NCBI GenBank assembly: GCA_026708545.1
Contig: JAPOUT010000086.1
Span: 1-41,977, forward strand
Source of the DNA: Hyphomicrobiales bacterium
GTDB lineage: Bacteria; Pseudomonadota; Alphaproteobacteria; JAPOUT01
Reading direction: 5' to 3'
Length of the DNA: 41,977 nt
Shown here: piece by piece, positions 1 through 8,561 of the stretch
Layout of the letters: each line of letters opens with the position of its first letter
Position numbering within the stretch: position 1 is the stretch's first letter
Position numbers and translations under genes: made by a program
Notes under the pieces: generated by a model
The model's database searches: none
What the model saw: only the letters and a program-made list of their open reading frames with translations
Told to the model about the DNA's origin: nothing

Positions 1-2
1 GC

Positions 3-2759
3 TTGTCCTCCAACCTGTGGAAACTCGTCGAGCGGGAGAAACGGATACTCTATGAGGAGCGTCTGGGAATCCCCCGGGTCAATCTGACCGCAATGACCGC
101 GCGCGTTGTCGAGCCGGCGGCGACGGGCGGGAGCGAGACGGTCACAATCATGGCGGACCTGGGCAAGCCGCTGGAAGAGGATGTCACGCTGAACATTATG
201 GTCGCGGAGACGTCAACGGCGGAGTTCGGGGCGGACAAGGACTTCACTTACGGATACAAGGTCTACGAACTTGATGCGGCCACGGGCGAACAGTCGGCGC
301 CTGCGGGGGATGCGACGGAATGCATGGAGGAGACGTGCGCGGTTCCGATTCCCGCGGGCGTGACGCGCTTCGATATCGAGGCGGAGATTCTCATGACCGC
401 CGAGCGGGAGATTCCCGAGTTCATCGACTTCCAGATTGAGGTTCCCGAAGAGCACGCGGACCTGCTGCGGGGCGGCAGCGTGGCGCGGGTGGCCATCGAG
501 GCGCACGGCAACGAGATCGGATTTGCTGCGGACGCGACAACAACGCTTGCGGAGGACAACGAGAGAACGGGAGTCGGGGTGTCCGTCGGCATTGACAGGC
601 CTTCACCTGTGCCGATTACGTTGAATGTCGCGACGGGCGGAACGGCGACAGTGAATGAAGACTACAGGATTGACACCACAACCCTGATAATACCGGCGAA
701 CGCCTCGAGTGCGTCCCTGACGCTGCGGGGCATCAACAACGAAAGGGGCGAAGGGAGCAAGAGCATCGTTCTGACGATCTCGGGCAGCCTGCCGGAGGGC
801 TGGACAATCACCGACGACGAACATACGGTAACCCTCCAAGATGACGACCTGAGCATCTTCTTTACGTCCGCTACGTCGCGCAGAGTGGACGAGCCCGGGA
901 CCGGTAGCAATGCAGATGTCACGGTCGCGGTCGGCATCACCCAGGCGCCGACGGCAGACATCACCGTGAGGGTTGCGGCCGGAGGAACGGGGGAAACCGC
1001 CACTCCGGGCAGCAGCATGGATTACACCTTTACAGGAATGGATTTTACCTTCCCCGCGGACAGTACCGCCCCGCAAACCGCTACCTTTTCCGTCCACCCT
1101 GACAATGTGGCCGAGGAGGACGAGTTCATCGTCCTGACGATTGCCGATGACACCACGACGAACTCGTCGCGCGAGAGGGAGGGCAGCGGCTTCTCGCTTG
1201 GCGGTCCGCACACCGTCACCATTCCGGCGAACGACAACACAGTCGCTTTTGCATCGGATGCGGTAGTGCTTGCTGAAGGCGACGGAACGACGGCAGGAGT
1301 CACGGTGAACGTCAACCGGCCTGCGCCTGTGGATATCACGCTGAATGTTTCGGCGGAGAGTACAAGCACGGCGACAGAAGGAACGGATTACACGATTTCC
1401 ACTCCAAGCCTGAGGATACCGGCGGGTCGGTCGAGCGGCATGATTAGACTGACGGGCCGTGACGATAACATGGGCGAGGGTAACGAATTCATCGACCTTA
1501 GAATCAGTGTGGACGGAACCCTGCCGCCTGGCTGGATGCTCGGTACGGCGACACATCGCGTGACCCTTCAGGACGATGATTTGAGCATCTTTATTTCATC
1601 TGACACGCCGAGCAGTGTGGCAGAGCCGGATTCCGGCACCGAAACGGTCACGGTCACGCTCGGCATCACCCAGTTGCCGAGCGCTGAAATCACCGTGCTG
1701 GTTAGCGCCGCAGGGGAAGGGAACAACGGGCAAACCGCTACCGAGGACGAGGATTACACTTTCCCGGGAGCTAATGTTGTCTTTCGCACGAGCGGTTCCC
1801 TCACGCGGACCGCCACCTTTACCGTTGATGCAGACGATGAAGCCGAATTGGATCAGACCATCGTCCTGACGCTTGCCGACGATTCGACGAATTCCCGGGC
1901 GAGCGAGGGAAGCAACTTTTCGCTCGGCGGCAGCTACACCATCACCATTCCCGCGAACGATAACACAGTCGGTTTCGCATCGGATGCCCCAAAAACGCTT
2001 AATGAGGAGGATGTAACGCCGGGAATTGACGTGGTAATTAATGTCAATCAACCCGCGCTCGAGGACATCACGTTGAATATCGATACCGCGAGCGGAACGG
2101 CGGATGCAGGTGTGCATTTCGACATATCTCCTACAAGTCTGACGATACCGGCGGGGGAGTCGAGCGGTACGATTACGCTGACGGGCATTGATAATGAAAC
2201 CACAGGCGCGCCTCAAATCATACTTACGATCCCGCAGAGCCAGTCTCTGCCGGAGGGTTGGGCGCTCGGCACGGCAACGCACACTGTGAACCTTGTGGAT
2301 GACGAGATTCGCACCGTGACATTGGACTATGGCGGTATAGGCGCGAATATTACGCATCGCCACACTATACGAATGAGTGTCGAGTTGAGCGCGCCACTTG
2401 AAGAAGATATCACGTTAAACCTTGTTGTCGGTGGTACCGAAGGCCGGTATATAAACGAGTGGTCTTTGGATTATAATGTTCTTCCGGAGGATGAGGAGCC
2501 TGGTGTTTCTTTTGGTTCCGGGAATCGTTGTGGTAGTGCTGATAGCCTCATGTGCCAAGTTGCCATCACAGCGGGGCAGAGTTATGTTGATCTCAACCTC
2601 CTCGTCTTCAGTGCTACAATCGGAACGGAAGCGAGCGTCACGGTTGAACTTCCGTCAGGGCATCCTAGCAACGTGCAACTCGGTGACACGTCGAGCGTAA
2701 CTTTCGAGGTTACCGAAAGATGTCCAACTTTCGCTTGCGTGTCGGAGCGGAGAATCTAG
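3..2759 (+). CDS. Calx-beta-like multi-module surface protein, 5'-truncated by the window edge
   Basis: At least 918 residues are present. The frame is open to the left edge, so the TTG at base 3 is not a reliable start and a signal peptide cannot be assessed. The protein is a string of acidic, Thr/Gly/Asp-rich beta-sandwich modules with Calx-beta signatures such as 'GTATVNEDY' followed by 'LTIPAGESSGTITLTGID' and 'LQDDDLS'. Three module types can be told apart by eye. Type A, with a close cysteine pair, lies at both ends (about residues 1-170 and 773-918); types B and C alternate between them. Such proteins are usually exported adhesins or matrix proteins, and Calx-beta folds often bind Ca2+; that role is inferred. 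No LPXTG, RTX nonapeptide or autotransporter barrel is visible, so the secretion route is unknown. The stop is followed by decayed copies of the last module, so the C-terminus may itself be a truncated form of a once longer protein. Confidence 0.8.
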   Translation: MSSNLWKLVEREKRILYEERLGIPRVNLTAMTARVVEPAATGGSETVTIMADLGKPLEEDVTLNIMVAETSTAEFGADKDFTYGYKVYELDAATGEQSAPAGDATECMEETCAVPIPAGVTRFDIEAEILMTAEREIPEFIDFQIEVPEEHADLLRGGSVARVAIEAHGNEIGFAADATTTLAEDNERTGVGVSVGIDRPSPVPITLNVATGGTATVNEDYRIDTTTLIIPANASSASLTLRGINNERGEGSKSIVLTISGSLPEGWTITDDEHTVTLQDDDLSIFFTSATSRRVDEPGTGSNADVTVAVGITQAPTADITVRVAAGGTGETATPGSSMDYTFTGMDFTFPADSTAPQTATFSVHPDNVAEEDEFIVLTIADDTTTNSSREREGSGFSLGGPHTVTIPANDNTVAFASDAVVLAEGDGTTAGVTVNVNRPAPVDITLNVSAESTSTATEGTDYTISTPSLRIPAGRSSGMIRLTGRDDNMGEGNEFIDLRISVDGTLPPGWMLGTATHRVTLQDDDLSIFISSDTPSSVAEPDSGTETVTVTLGITQLPSAEITVLVSAAGEGNNGQTATEDEDYTFPGANVVFRTSGSLTRTATFTVDADDEAELDQTIVLTLADDSTNSRASEGSNFSLGGSYTITIPANDNTVGFASDAPKTLNEEDVTPGIDVVINVNQPALEDITLNIDTASGTADAGVHFDISPTSLTIPAGESSGTITLTGIDNETTGAPQIILTIPQSQSLPEGWALGTATHTVNLVDDEIRTVTLDYGGIGANITHRHTIRMSVELSAPLEEDITLNLVVGGTEGRYINEWSLDYNVLPEDEEPGVSFGSGNRCGSADSLMCQVAITAGQSYVDLNLLVFSATIGTEASVTVELPSGHPSNVQLGDTSSVTFEVTERCPTFACVSERRI
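514..1966 (+). repeat. Two tandem copies of a ~242-residue B-C double module
   Basis: Units begin at about 514 ('IGFAADATTTLAED'), 1242 ('VAFASDAVVLAEGD') and 1967 ('VGFASDAPKTLNEED'), giving periods of about 728 and 725 bases. Each full unit holds a B module ending in 'LQDDDLSIF' and a C module ending in 'SLGGxxTxTIPANDNT'. The third unit has only the B half before the sequence switches to the terminal A module. The period was read from matching protein motifs, so boundaries are good to a few codons. Confidence 0.75.
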
Positions 2760-3413
2760 GGAATAATCGGTTTTGCCGCGGGCGACCCGACGGTTGATAT
2801 GCGCTGGCCCGTTACCATAAACGGCGAGGCGCAACACGTTGCGAATCAACCGCGATTCGTCCATGTCCTTTTGAACGAGCCGGTTCATCATCCAGTAACA
2901 GCGTTTCGATTCCCATTTCCGTCGGCAATCCTGCCGCGCTTGCGGAGGCATTGACGCAGTCCGTGACTTTAGGAGTGACGGGAGCACTTTCTCCCAATCC
3001 CGGGACGCATCCCGGTTTCGTTCGTAATTCGCACTGTCTCGCTGAACTACAGCGGGGAGACGAGTTCTCTGGTCGGCATTCTGCACGAATGAGTGTCGAG
3101 TTGAGTGCGGCACTCGAAGAAGATCTCATGCGGCAGCCCATTTAGAGTGTGGTGGTTTCTAAACTATATTGTTCTTGGGGCGGGGGTGACGCCTAGTGAA
3201 ACTTTTGGTTCTGTTGGTAGTACGGTGGATTGCATGTCCTCCCCGTGCCAAGTTGAGATTAAAGCGGGGGAGACCTATGTTGATGTCAATCTCTTCTTCT
3301 TTGGCCCGGCGCCAAGCGGAACGGTAGGGACTCTTACGGTTATGTTGCCATCGGGGCATCCGAGCGGCGTAGAACTTGGTAGTTCGAACAGCGTAACTGT
3401 GACCGTCCAATGA
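2760..3413 (+). pseudogene. Decayed copy of the type A module of the upstream surface protein
   Basis: Directly after the stop of the upstream gene the same protein family continues in pieces spread over all three forward frames. 'GIIGFAAGDPTVD' opens the stretch. A frame with 'VSIPISVGNPAALAEALTQ' then runs into 'ARMSVELSAALEED' (near 3087-3122), which matches 'IRMSVELSAPLEED' of the intact last module. After another shift come 'DCMSSPCQVEIKAG' and 'LPSGHPSGVELGSSNS' (to 3413), matching 'SLMCQVAITAG' and 'LPSGHPSNVQLGDTSS'. The order of motifs is conserved but frames are not, which is the signature of a decaying duplicate rather than separate genes. Sequencing indels are an alternative explanation, but two or more would be needed. 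Confidence 0.65.
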
Positions 3414-3580
3414 TTGCGATTTCGCGGGGGCGGGTGTCTCCTTTGGTACGACTGGCAGCGCCATGCAGACCGAGCAGCAACAGACGTTCCAATCTCGTTT
3501 TTTCCCTCTGGGCGTCCGGGTGGCGTGGGACTCGGGATATCGTCAGGCATTAACTTTTACCATCACCCAAAAGAGACCAT
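3414..3580 (+). pseudogene. Remnant of a further type A module copy
   Basis: A third copy of the same module tail is recognisable. 'GVSFGTTGSAM' (from about 3431) corresponds to 'GVSFGSGNRCGSAD' of the intact module. In a different frame, 'FPSGRPGGVGLGISSGINF' (near 3505-3561) lines up with 'LPSGHPSNVQLGDTSSVTF'. The cysteine pair is gone and the two halves are out of frame with each other. There is no good start site. It is most likely non-functional. Confidence 0.5.
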
Positions 3581-4072
3581 GACCAAGGTTGCTCGTTGTA
3601 ATGGCGTAACTCCGGCGAGGACCGTCTATATTGCTATGGTGGAATTTGCTCGGACCGTTGAGCGGATTAATCTCTATAAGCACAAATTTTGGCGGCGTTT
3701 TGCAAGATCCGGGTTACTTTTTTAGCGATTTCACCGATTCTTTACCAGACCGTTAACTCTCTTGCAAATACAACCGTGCGGACCTTGCCCGGTCCTGTAA
3801 TGCGGGGATTTGTCCCGGTGCTATGGGTGAAACCCTTGTTATGAAATCTGTCAATTCCTTTGAACACTGACAGCTAAAGACATTACAATCAATCCGATGG
3901 CAAGATACCTAAAGATTTGAAGGTTTTCGTAAGAAGCCGTTTGGGCTTTTGTGTGGAGAGCACGCCTTGCGTGATGATTCTCAACACATCGGAGCGCTAG
4001 GCTTGTTCCTCCCCCAATCCTCGTCAAAAATGATACAATCCATAAAAACAGCCAACACGACAAGGTTAAACC
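3581..4072. other. Non-coding stretch before the threonine dehydratase gene
   Basis: No convincing gene was found. The first part (to about 3725) can be read as a weak continuation of the decayed surface-protein repeats but has no clear motif. A TACAAT hexamer at 4034-4039 could be a -10 element for the downstream operon, but no matching -35 stands at the usual distance. No T-box or leader-peptide attenuator was recognised. Confidence 0.4.
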
Positions 4073-5278
4073 ATGAGCGTCACCTTAGAGCAAATCCAAA
4101 ACGCCGCGAGCATCCTCAAAGGCAAAATTGCCCGTACGCCCCTCCTCCACTCCTCGGCATTGTCCCAAACACTCAACGCCAACATCCACATCAAACACGA
4201 AAACCTTCAGCCGACACATTCCTTCAAAGTCCGCGGCGCTCGCGTCAAAATGGAAACCTTGTCGCCGCAACAACGCTACAACGGCGTTGTCACAATGTCT
4301 GCTGGAAATCACGCTCAAGCCGTTGCTTTCCATGGACGTGAAATGGGTGTCACTGTCAATCTTGTCATGCCTGAAAGCACCCCTTCCGTAAAACTCCTCA
4401 GTTGCCAGGAAATGGGAGCCGAGGTTACCCTCTCCGGTGAAACCATTGCTGATGCGCAAATCATCGCCGAGAACATTGCACACAAACAAAATAAAACGCT
4501 CGTCCATCCCTATGATGATGACAGCATCATTGCCGGACAAGGAACCGTTGCCCTCGAAATGCTTGAAGATTGCCCCGATCTCGACACCATCATTGTTCCC
4601 ATCGGTGGCGGCGGACTCATTGGCGGTGTTGCAACCGCGGTAAAAAGCCTGCATCCCGATATCCAAATCATCGGCGTCGAAGCCGAATCTTTTCCCTCCA
4701 TGCATGCGGCAATCAATAACACTAACGCGATATGCGGAGGCAGAACCATCGGTGAAGGCATTGCCGTTAAAAACGTAACAACGCGCACCATCGAAATCAC
4801 CCGCAAACACGTTGACGACATCATCCTCGTGAGCGAGACCAATCTCGAAGACGCAATAGTTGCTTTCCTTGACCAGCACAAAAGCATTGCAGAAGGCGCG
4901 GGCGCGGCAGGCCTTGCCGCCGTGCTCGCCCATCCTCAACGCTTCTCCGGACGCAACATTGGTGTCATCCTGTGCGGCGGTAATATTGACCCGCGTGTCC
5001 TCAACTCTGTCGTTTCGCGCAAACTCGCGCGCTTGCAGCGAATCATCCGGCTTCACGTCGAAATCATGGACCAGCCCGGCGCGCTCGCGTCCGTGGCAAC
5101 CATTATTTCGCAAACACGCGGAAACATCCTCGAAGTGCTCCATCATAGGCTTCTTCTCGATCTTCCCGCGAAACAGGCTTCTCTTGACCTCATGATTGAA
5201 ACGCAAGGACCTCGTCACGCCGCAACCATTATAGGCTCCCTGAACGAAGCCGGATTTCCGACAACACATATCGACTAA
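4073..5278 (+). CDS. ilvA: Threonine dehydratase (threonine ammonia-lyase), PLP-dependent, with C-terminal ACT domain
   Basis: The enzyme deaminates L-threonine to 2-oxobutanoate and ammonia, either as the first step towards isoleucine or in threonine catabolism. At 401 residues it belongs to the short single-ACT class rather than the about 510-residue two-ACT biosynthetic E. coli IlvA. The PLP-binding motif 'SFKVRG' is at residues 50-55, with Lys52 as the Schiff-base lysine. The glycine-rich phosphate loop 'PIGGGGLIGG' lies near residues 175-185, and an ACT-like regulatory domain follows from about residue 325 ('HVEIMDQPGALASVATIIS'). The ATG at 4073 fits the N-terminus of the family. It is the first gene of a tight run: the permease starts 18 bases after the stop. 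Which of the two physiological roles applies cannot be told from sequence alone. Confidence 0.92.
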   Translation: MSVTLEQIQNAASILKGKIARTPLLHSSALSQTLNANIHIKHENLQPTHSFKVRGARVKMETLSPQQRYNGVVTMSAGNHAQAVAFHGREMGVTVNLVMPESTPSVKLLSCQEMGAEVTLSGETIADAQIIAENIAHKQNKTLVHPYDDDSIIAGQGTVALEMLEDCPDLDTIIVPIGGGGLIGGVATAVKSLHPDIQIIGVEAESFPSMHAAINNTNAICGGRTIGEGIAVKNVTTRTIEITRKHVDDIILVSETNLEDAIVAFLDQHKSIAEGAGAAGLAAVLAHPQRFSGRNIGVILCGGNIDPRVLNSVVSRKLARLQRIIRLHVEIMDQPGALASVATIISQTRGNILEVLHHRLLLDLPAKQASLDLMIETQGPRHAATIIGSLNEAGFPTTHID

Positions 5279-5296
5279 AAACACTCACACGAATAA

Positions 5297-7126
5297 ATGC
5301 AAGCTATCGCAGATATACACTGGCAGGTTTGGCCTGTTTACGCACTCATCGCCGCCGTAATGGTCTCTTATGCTTGGGAGCGCGTCTCCCTTGAGATCAC
5401 CTCCATTGCCGTCGTTATCGCGCTTTTGTTGTTTTTCTATTTCTTTCCGTTGCAACACGTGGGCACCGCTCACCTCACGCCCGCGGCATTGCTCTCGGGA
5501 TTTGCAAACCCTGCCCTCATATCCGTCATGGCACTCCTCATAATCGGATACGGAGTCTTCCTAACTGACGCTCTTGAGCCTTTTTTGCGGGTGCTGCGAA
5601 AAGCCGGAAGCAAATTCCCCATCTTGACACTCTTGTTGCTCTTCTTGTTCATCGCTTTGACAAGTGCGTTTCTCAACAACACACCCGTCGTCGTTATGTT
5701 AATTCCGCTCGTCGGTGCACTAGCGATGAATGCGGGCATTGCGCGTTCAAAAGTCATGATGCCGGTTAGCTTCCTCGCAATCCTCGGTGGTATGACGACC
5801 CTCATAGGGTCGTCCACAAACATACTTGTTGCTGAAAGCGTAAACATCATGCGTGGTTATCAAATATCCTTCTTCGATTTTTTCATTCCCGGGCTCTTTC
5901 TAACGGTGCTTGGCATGATTTATTTGCTTATCTTCGCACCGCGACTCCTTCCCGACCGCAACGATAAGAGTGAAACCGAATCTAGGGTTCCCGAACTGTA
6001 TACCGCGCAAATTATCATTGATAATTCACATCCGTTGAACGGCAAACAAGTTTCCACTGACGGCATCGAAGGCATCAAGGGTGTGAAAGTTTATTCTCTT
6101 TGTCGAGGTGGAAGCACCCTATCGTATTTCGCCGGTGTCACGCTTCAAGAAGGCGACTTGCTCGTTGCCGCGGCGCCACGCGAACGCTTTGCGGCATTGT
6201 TGCGCGAAAACCCGAATATTCTGCTTGATGCAAGCAGGCGCGATAAAACCGAAAATGTCGACGCAAACGAATCCTTTCTTCTTGCTGAAGCTGTCGTCGC
6301 CCCTGGGGCTTCTGTCCTTCGCTATGGTGTCAGTTCGCCCGACTTCGCTTCTGAGACCGGATGCCGCGTTCTCGGTGTGCGTCGTCCGCGAACCGCTCTC
6401 ACACAGAGATTTAGAAACATGCAACTTGCCGCCGGCGATGTCCTTTTGTTGTTGGGGCGGCAAGCTGCAATCCAAAATTTGCGATTTCACCATGACATTC
6501 TCCCGCTTGAAGGTTCAAGCGAGGCCTTGCCCGAAAGCTGGCGCGGGCGTCACGCCGCATGGATTTTGCTCGCGACCGTAATATTTATCGCAACCGGACT
6601 GCTTCCCATCGTCGTTGCCGCAATGCTTGGCGTAATCCTCATGCTCTTGCTCGGAGTTCTTTCCCTCGATGAAGCCGCGCGAGCCATCGATAGGCGCATC
6701 TACCTTCTCATCGGCTCGGCTCTGGCAATGTCCGCCGCGCTTCAACATACGGGTGGCGCCTACATGCTCGCAACCGCACTTGTTTGGATTACCTCCGCGC
6801 TGCCCGCATGGGTTGCCCTGTCGCTGTTCTTCCTTCTTGTTGCGTTGATCACCAACGTGTTGTCCAATAACGCAACCGCCGTGCTTTTTACACCTGTTGC
6901 TATCGGACTCGCCGAACAACTCAATATGAATCCGGTTATCTTCATCCATGCAATCATCTTTGCTGCGAACGCATCTTTCCTCACACCCATCGCTTACCAA
7001 ACCAACCTCCTCGTCATGGCTCCGGGAAATTACCGCTTTAGGGATTACGCAAAACTCGGCGCACCGCTTCTTATCGTTATCTGGATAGGATATTCTTTCT
7101 TCGCTCCATACTATTACGCGACATAA
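5297..7126 (+). CDS. SLC13/DASS-type permease with two internal TrkA-C (RCK_C) domains
   Basis: This is a 609-residue inner-membrane transporter of the ion-transporter superfamily. About five hydrophobic segments (residues 5-210) are followed by a cytosolic insert (about 230-405) holding two TrkA-C-like domains: 'NGKQVSTDGIEG...' with 'LQEGDLLVAAAPRERF', then 'ASVLRYG...' with 'LAAGDVLLLLGRQAAI'. A second membrane half follows. Both halves contain the family's repeated helix-break motif, 'NNTPVVVMLIP' in the first and 'SNNATAVLFTPVAI' in the second, which form the anion/Na+ site in DASS proteins. Members with this architecture transport sulfate, dicarboxylates or other anions. The substrate here is not determinable. 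It sits 18 bases after ilvA and 2 bases before bpt, so the three are probably cotranscribed. TrkA-C domains suggest gating by a small ligand. Confidence 0.85.
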   Translation: MQAIADIHWQVWPVYALIAAVMVSYAWERVSLEITSIAVVIALLLFFYFFPLQHVGTAHLTPAALLSGFANPALISVMALLIIGYGVFLTDALEPFLRVLRKAGSKFPILTLLLLFLFIALTSAFLNNTPVVVMLIPLVGALAMNAGIARSKVMMPVSFLAILGGMTTLIGSSTNILVAESVNIMRGYQISFFDFFIPGLFLTVLGMIYLLIFAPRLLPDRNDKSETESRVPELYTAQIIIDNSHPLNGKQVSTDGIEGIKGVKVYSLCRGGSTLSYFAGVTLQEGDLLVAAAPRERFAALLRENPNILLDASRRDKTENVDANESFLLAEAVVAPGASVLRYGVSSPDFASETGCRVLGVRRPRTALTQRFRNMQLAAGDVLLLLGRQAAIQNLRFHHDILPLEGSSEALPESWRGRHAAWILLATVIFIATGLLPIVVAAMLGVILMLLLGVLSLDEAARAIDRRIYLLIGSALAMSAALQHTGGAYMLATALVWITSALPAWVALSLFFLLVALITNVLSNNATAVLFTPVAIGLAEQLNMNPVIFIHAIIFAANASFLTPIAYQTNLLVMAPGNYRFRDYAKLGAPLLIVIWIGYSFFAPYYYAT

Positions 7127-7128
7127 TC

Positions 7129-7842
7129 ATGGAAAACATTATCTCCGATGCAAATATCTGGTACATGACAGAGCCGCAACTCTGCCCTTACCTGCCGCAA
7201 AAACAAGAACGTCGAATCTTTACCCGCATACCCGACAGTCGTGCTCGCCATCTCGACAGCGAATTCGCCCACGCCGGATTTCGTCGTTCGCGCGATGTAT
7301 TTTATCGCCCGTTCTGCGTTGGTTGCGATGCCTGTGTCAGTGTGCGCATTTGCGCAAGTGATTTCGAGACGAGCCAAAGCGTACGGCGAATTCTCAAACG
7401 AAATGAAGATATTCACGTGGTAATCCTTCCGCCGAAAGCAACTCTTGAACAATTCAATCTGCTCCAATCCTATCTCTTCAACCGACACGCCGAATCCAAA
7501 ATGGCGGCCATGTCCTTCGAAAATTACACAGAAATGGTTGAAGACACGCATGTCCAAACACAAATTATGGAGTTTCGTCTCAACGATGCACTCCTCGCCG
7601 TTTCGCTGGGCGATGTGCTTCAAGACGGACTCTCCATGACGTATAGCTTCTTCGAGCCCGCCGCCGCGAAACGGTCTCTGGGCAACTTTATGATTCTCAA
7701 ACATATCGAACATGCTCGGGCGCTTTCGCTTGAGTATGTCTACCTCGGATATTGGGTTGAGGGTTCAAACAAAATGTCTTACAAAACGCGGTTTCGCCCG
7801 TTGGAGCGACTTTATCCGGATGGCTGGAAGCCAATGAAGTAA
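7129..7842 (+). CDS. bpt: Aspartate/glutamate leucyltransferase (bacterial N-end rule)
   Basis: Bpt transfers leucine from Leu-tRNA to proteins with N-terminal Asp or Glu, marking them for ClpS/ClpAP degradation. The 237-residue length is typical. The N-terminal half shows 'CPYLPQKQERRIFTRI' (Cys19) and 'GFRRSRDVFYRPFC' followed by a CxxCxxC cluster (Cys63, Cys66, Cys69). These are hallmarks of the ATE/Bpt family. The C-terminal half has the GNAT-like 'EYVYLGYWVEGSNKMSYKTRFRPLE' block, which is strongly conserved. The start lies 2 bases after the stop of the upstream permease, so translation is likely coupled. In many proteobacteria bpt stands next to aat or infA; that is not the case here. 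Confidence 0.93.
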   Translation: MENIISDANIWYMTEPQLCPYLPQKQERRIFTRIPDSRARHLDSEFAHAGFRRSRDVFYRPFCVGCDACVSVRICASDFETSQSVRRILKRNEDIHVVILPPKATLEQFNLLQSYLFNRHAESKMAAMSFENYTEMVEDTHVQTQIMEFRLNDALLAVSLGDVLQDGLSMTYSFFEPAAAKRSLGNFMILKHIEHARALSLEYVYLGYWVEGSNKMSYKTRFRPLERLYPDGWKPMK

Positions 7843-7864
7843 AAAGCAAAGGGAAGTGTGATTT

Positions 7865-8509
7865 ATGAATCCTGATATTGGCGTTCTAATTCTTCCGTTG
7901 TTTGTATATTTTTTGGCGATGGCGAGTCCGGGGCAAAATTTCGTTATTGTTGTCTATACAACAATGAACCATGGCTTTAATCTCGGGGTTGTGAGTGCTC
8001 TAGGTGTTGCAACCGGTTCTTTTTTATATGTGACTTTTTCAATTTTTGGATACAGCGTGCTTGTAAATTTTTATCCCAATATTCTATTGTATTTACAAAT
8101 CCTGGGTTCTGCATACATCATGTACATCGGCTATAGAATAGCCGCATCAAAACCTCATAATTTAAACGAAAACAGGTCGGAATTAAAATTTGAAATTAAT
8201 ACTTATTTCAAGGCTTATGCTAGAGGTTTGATGACAAATTTATCAAATCCTAAAAGCGTTGTGTTTTTTACGAGTATTTTTGGGGCGTATATCCCAAAAA
8301 ATTCCGATCTGGTTATATTTTCTTTATTAATCGCTCTCGTATTGTTTATGTCAGTGGTTTGGCACGGTGCGTTGGCGTTGTTTTTCTCTTTTAATTCCAT
8401 TCTGAAAATATATCATAGGAGGATTAATCTAATAAATTTACTCATTGGATATCTGTTAATTTTAATAGGTCTTTCAGTTGTAATTAATGTTGCGGTAAAA
8501 TATGTTTGA
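7865..8509 (+). CDS. LysE/RhtB-family amino-acid exporter, AT-rich
   Basis: This is a 214-residue membrane protein with about six hydrophobic segments and family signatures 'ASPGQNFVIVV' near the N-terminus and 'NLSNPKSVVFF' at about residue 123. RhtB/LysE proteins export amino acids such as lysine, arginine, threonine or homoserine lactone derivatives by proton exchange; the substrate here is unknown. A Shine-Dalgarno-like 'GGGAAG' lies about 8 bases before the ATG. The gene is distinctly AT-rich: the rows 8161-8220 and 7981-8040 count to 27% and 43% G+C, well below the genes on either side, and codons ending in A/T dominate. This suggests recent acquisition. The next gene is a second, diverged member of the same family. 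Confidence 0.87.
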   Translation: MNPDIGVLILPLFVYFLAMASPGQNFVIVVYTTMNHGFNLGVVSALGVATGSFLYVTFSIFGYSVLVNFYPNILLYLQILGSAYIMYIGYRIAASKPHNLNENRSELKFEINTYFKAYARGLMTNLSNPKSVVFFTSIFGAYIPKNSDLVIFSLLIALVLFMSVVWHGALALFFSFNSILKIYHRRINLINLLIGYLLILIGLSVVINVAVKYV

Positions 8510-8561
8510 ATTATCATGGACGTGTTCATGGTAATCAATTTTTAGCGAGAGACGAGCAAAC

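Noticed and set aside
603-1556. 317-codon minus-strand frame opposite the Calx-beta gene
   Set aside because: Its composition is Arg/His/Cys-rich antisense of a repetitive gene, without start signals or a recognisable fold.
3851-4063. 70-codon minus-strand frame with a membrane-like C-terminus
   Set aside because: It starts with TTG, has no ribosome site, overlaps the promoter region of ilvA and matches nothing I know. Possible but unsupported.
4085-5284. 399-codon minus-strand frame opposite the threonine dehydratase gene
   Set aside because: Exact antisense shadow of a confidently assigned enzyme; no family match by eye.
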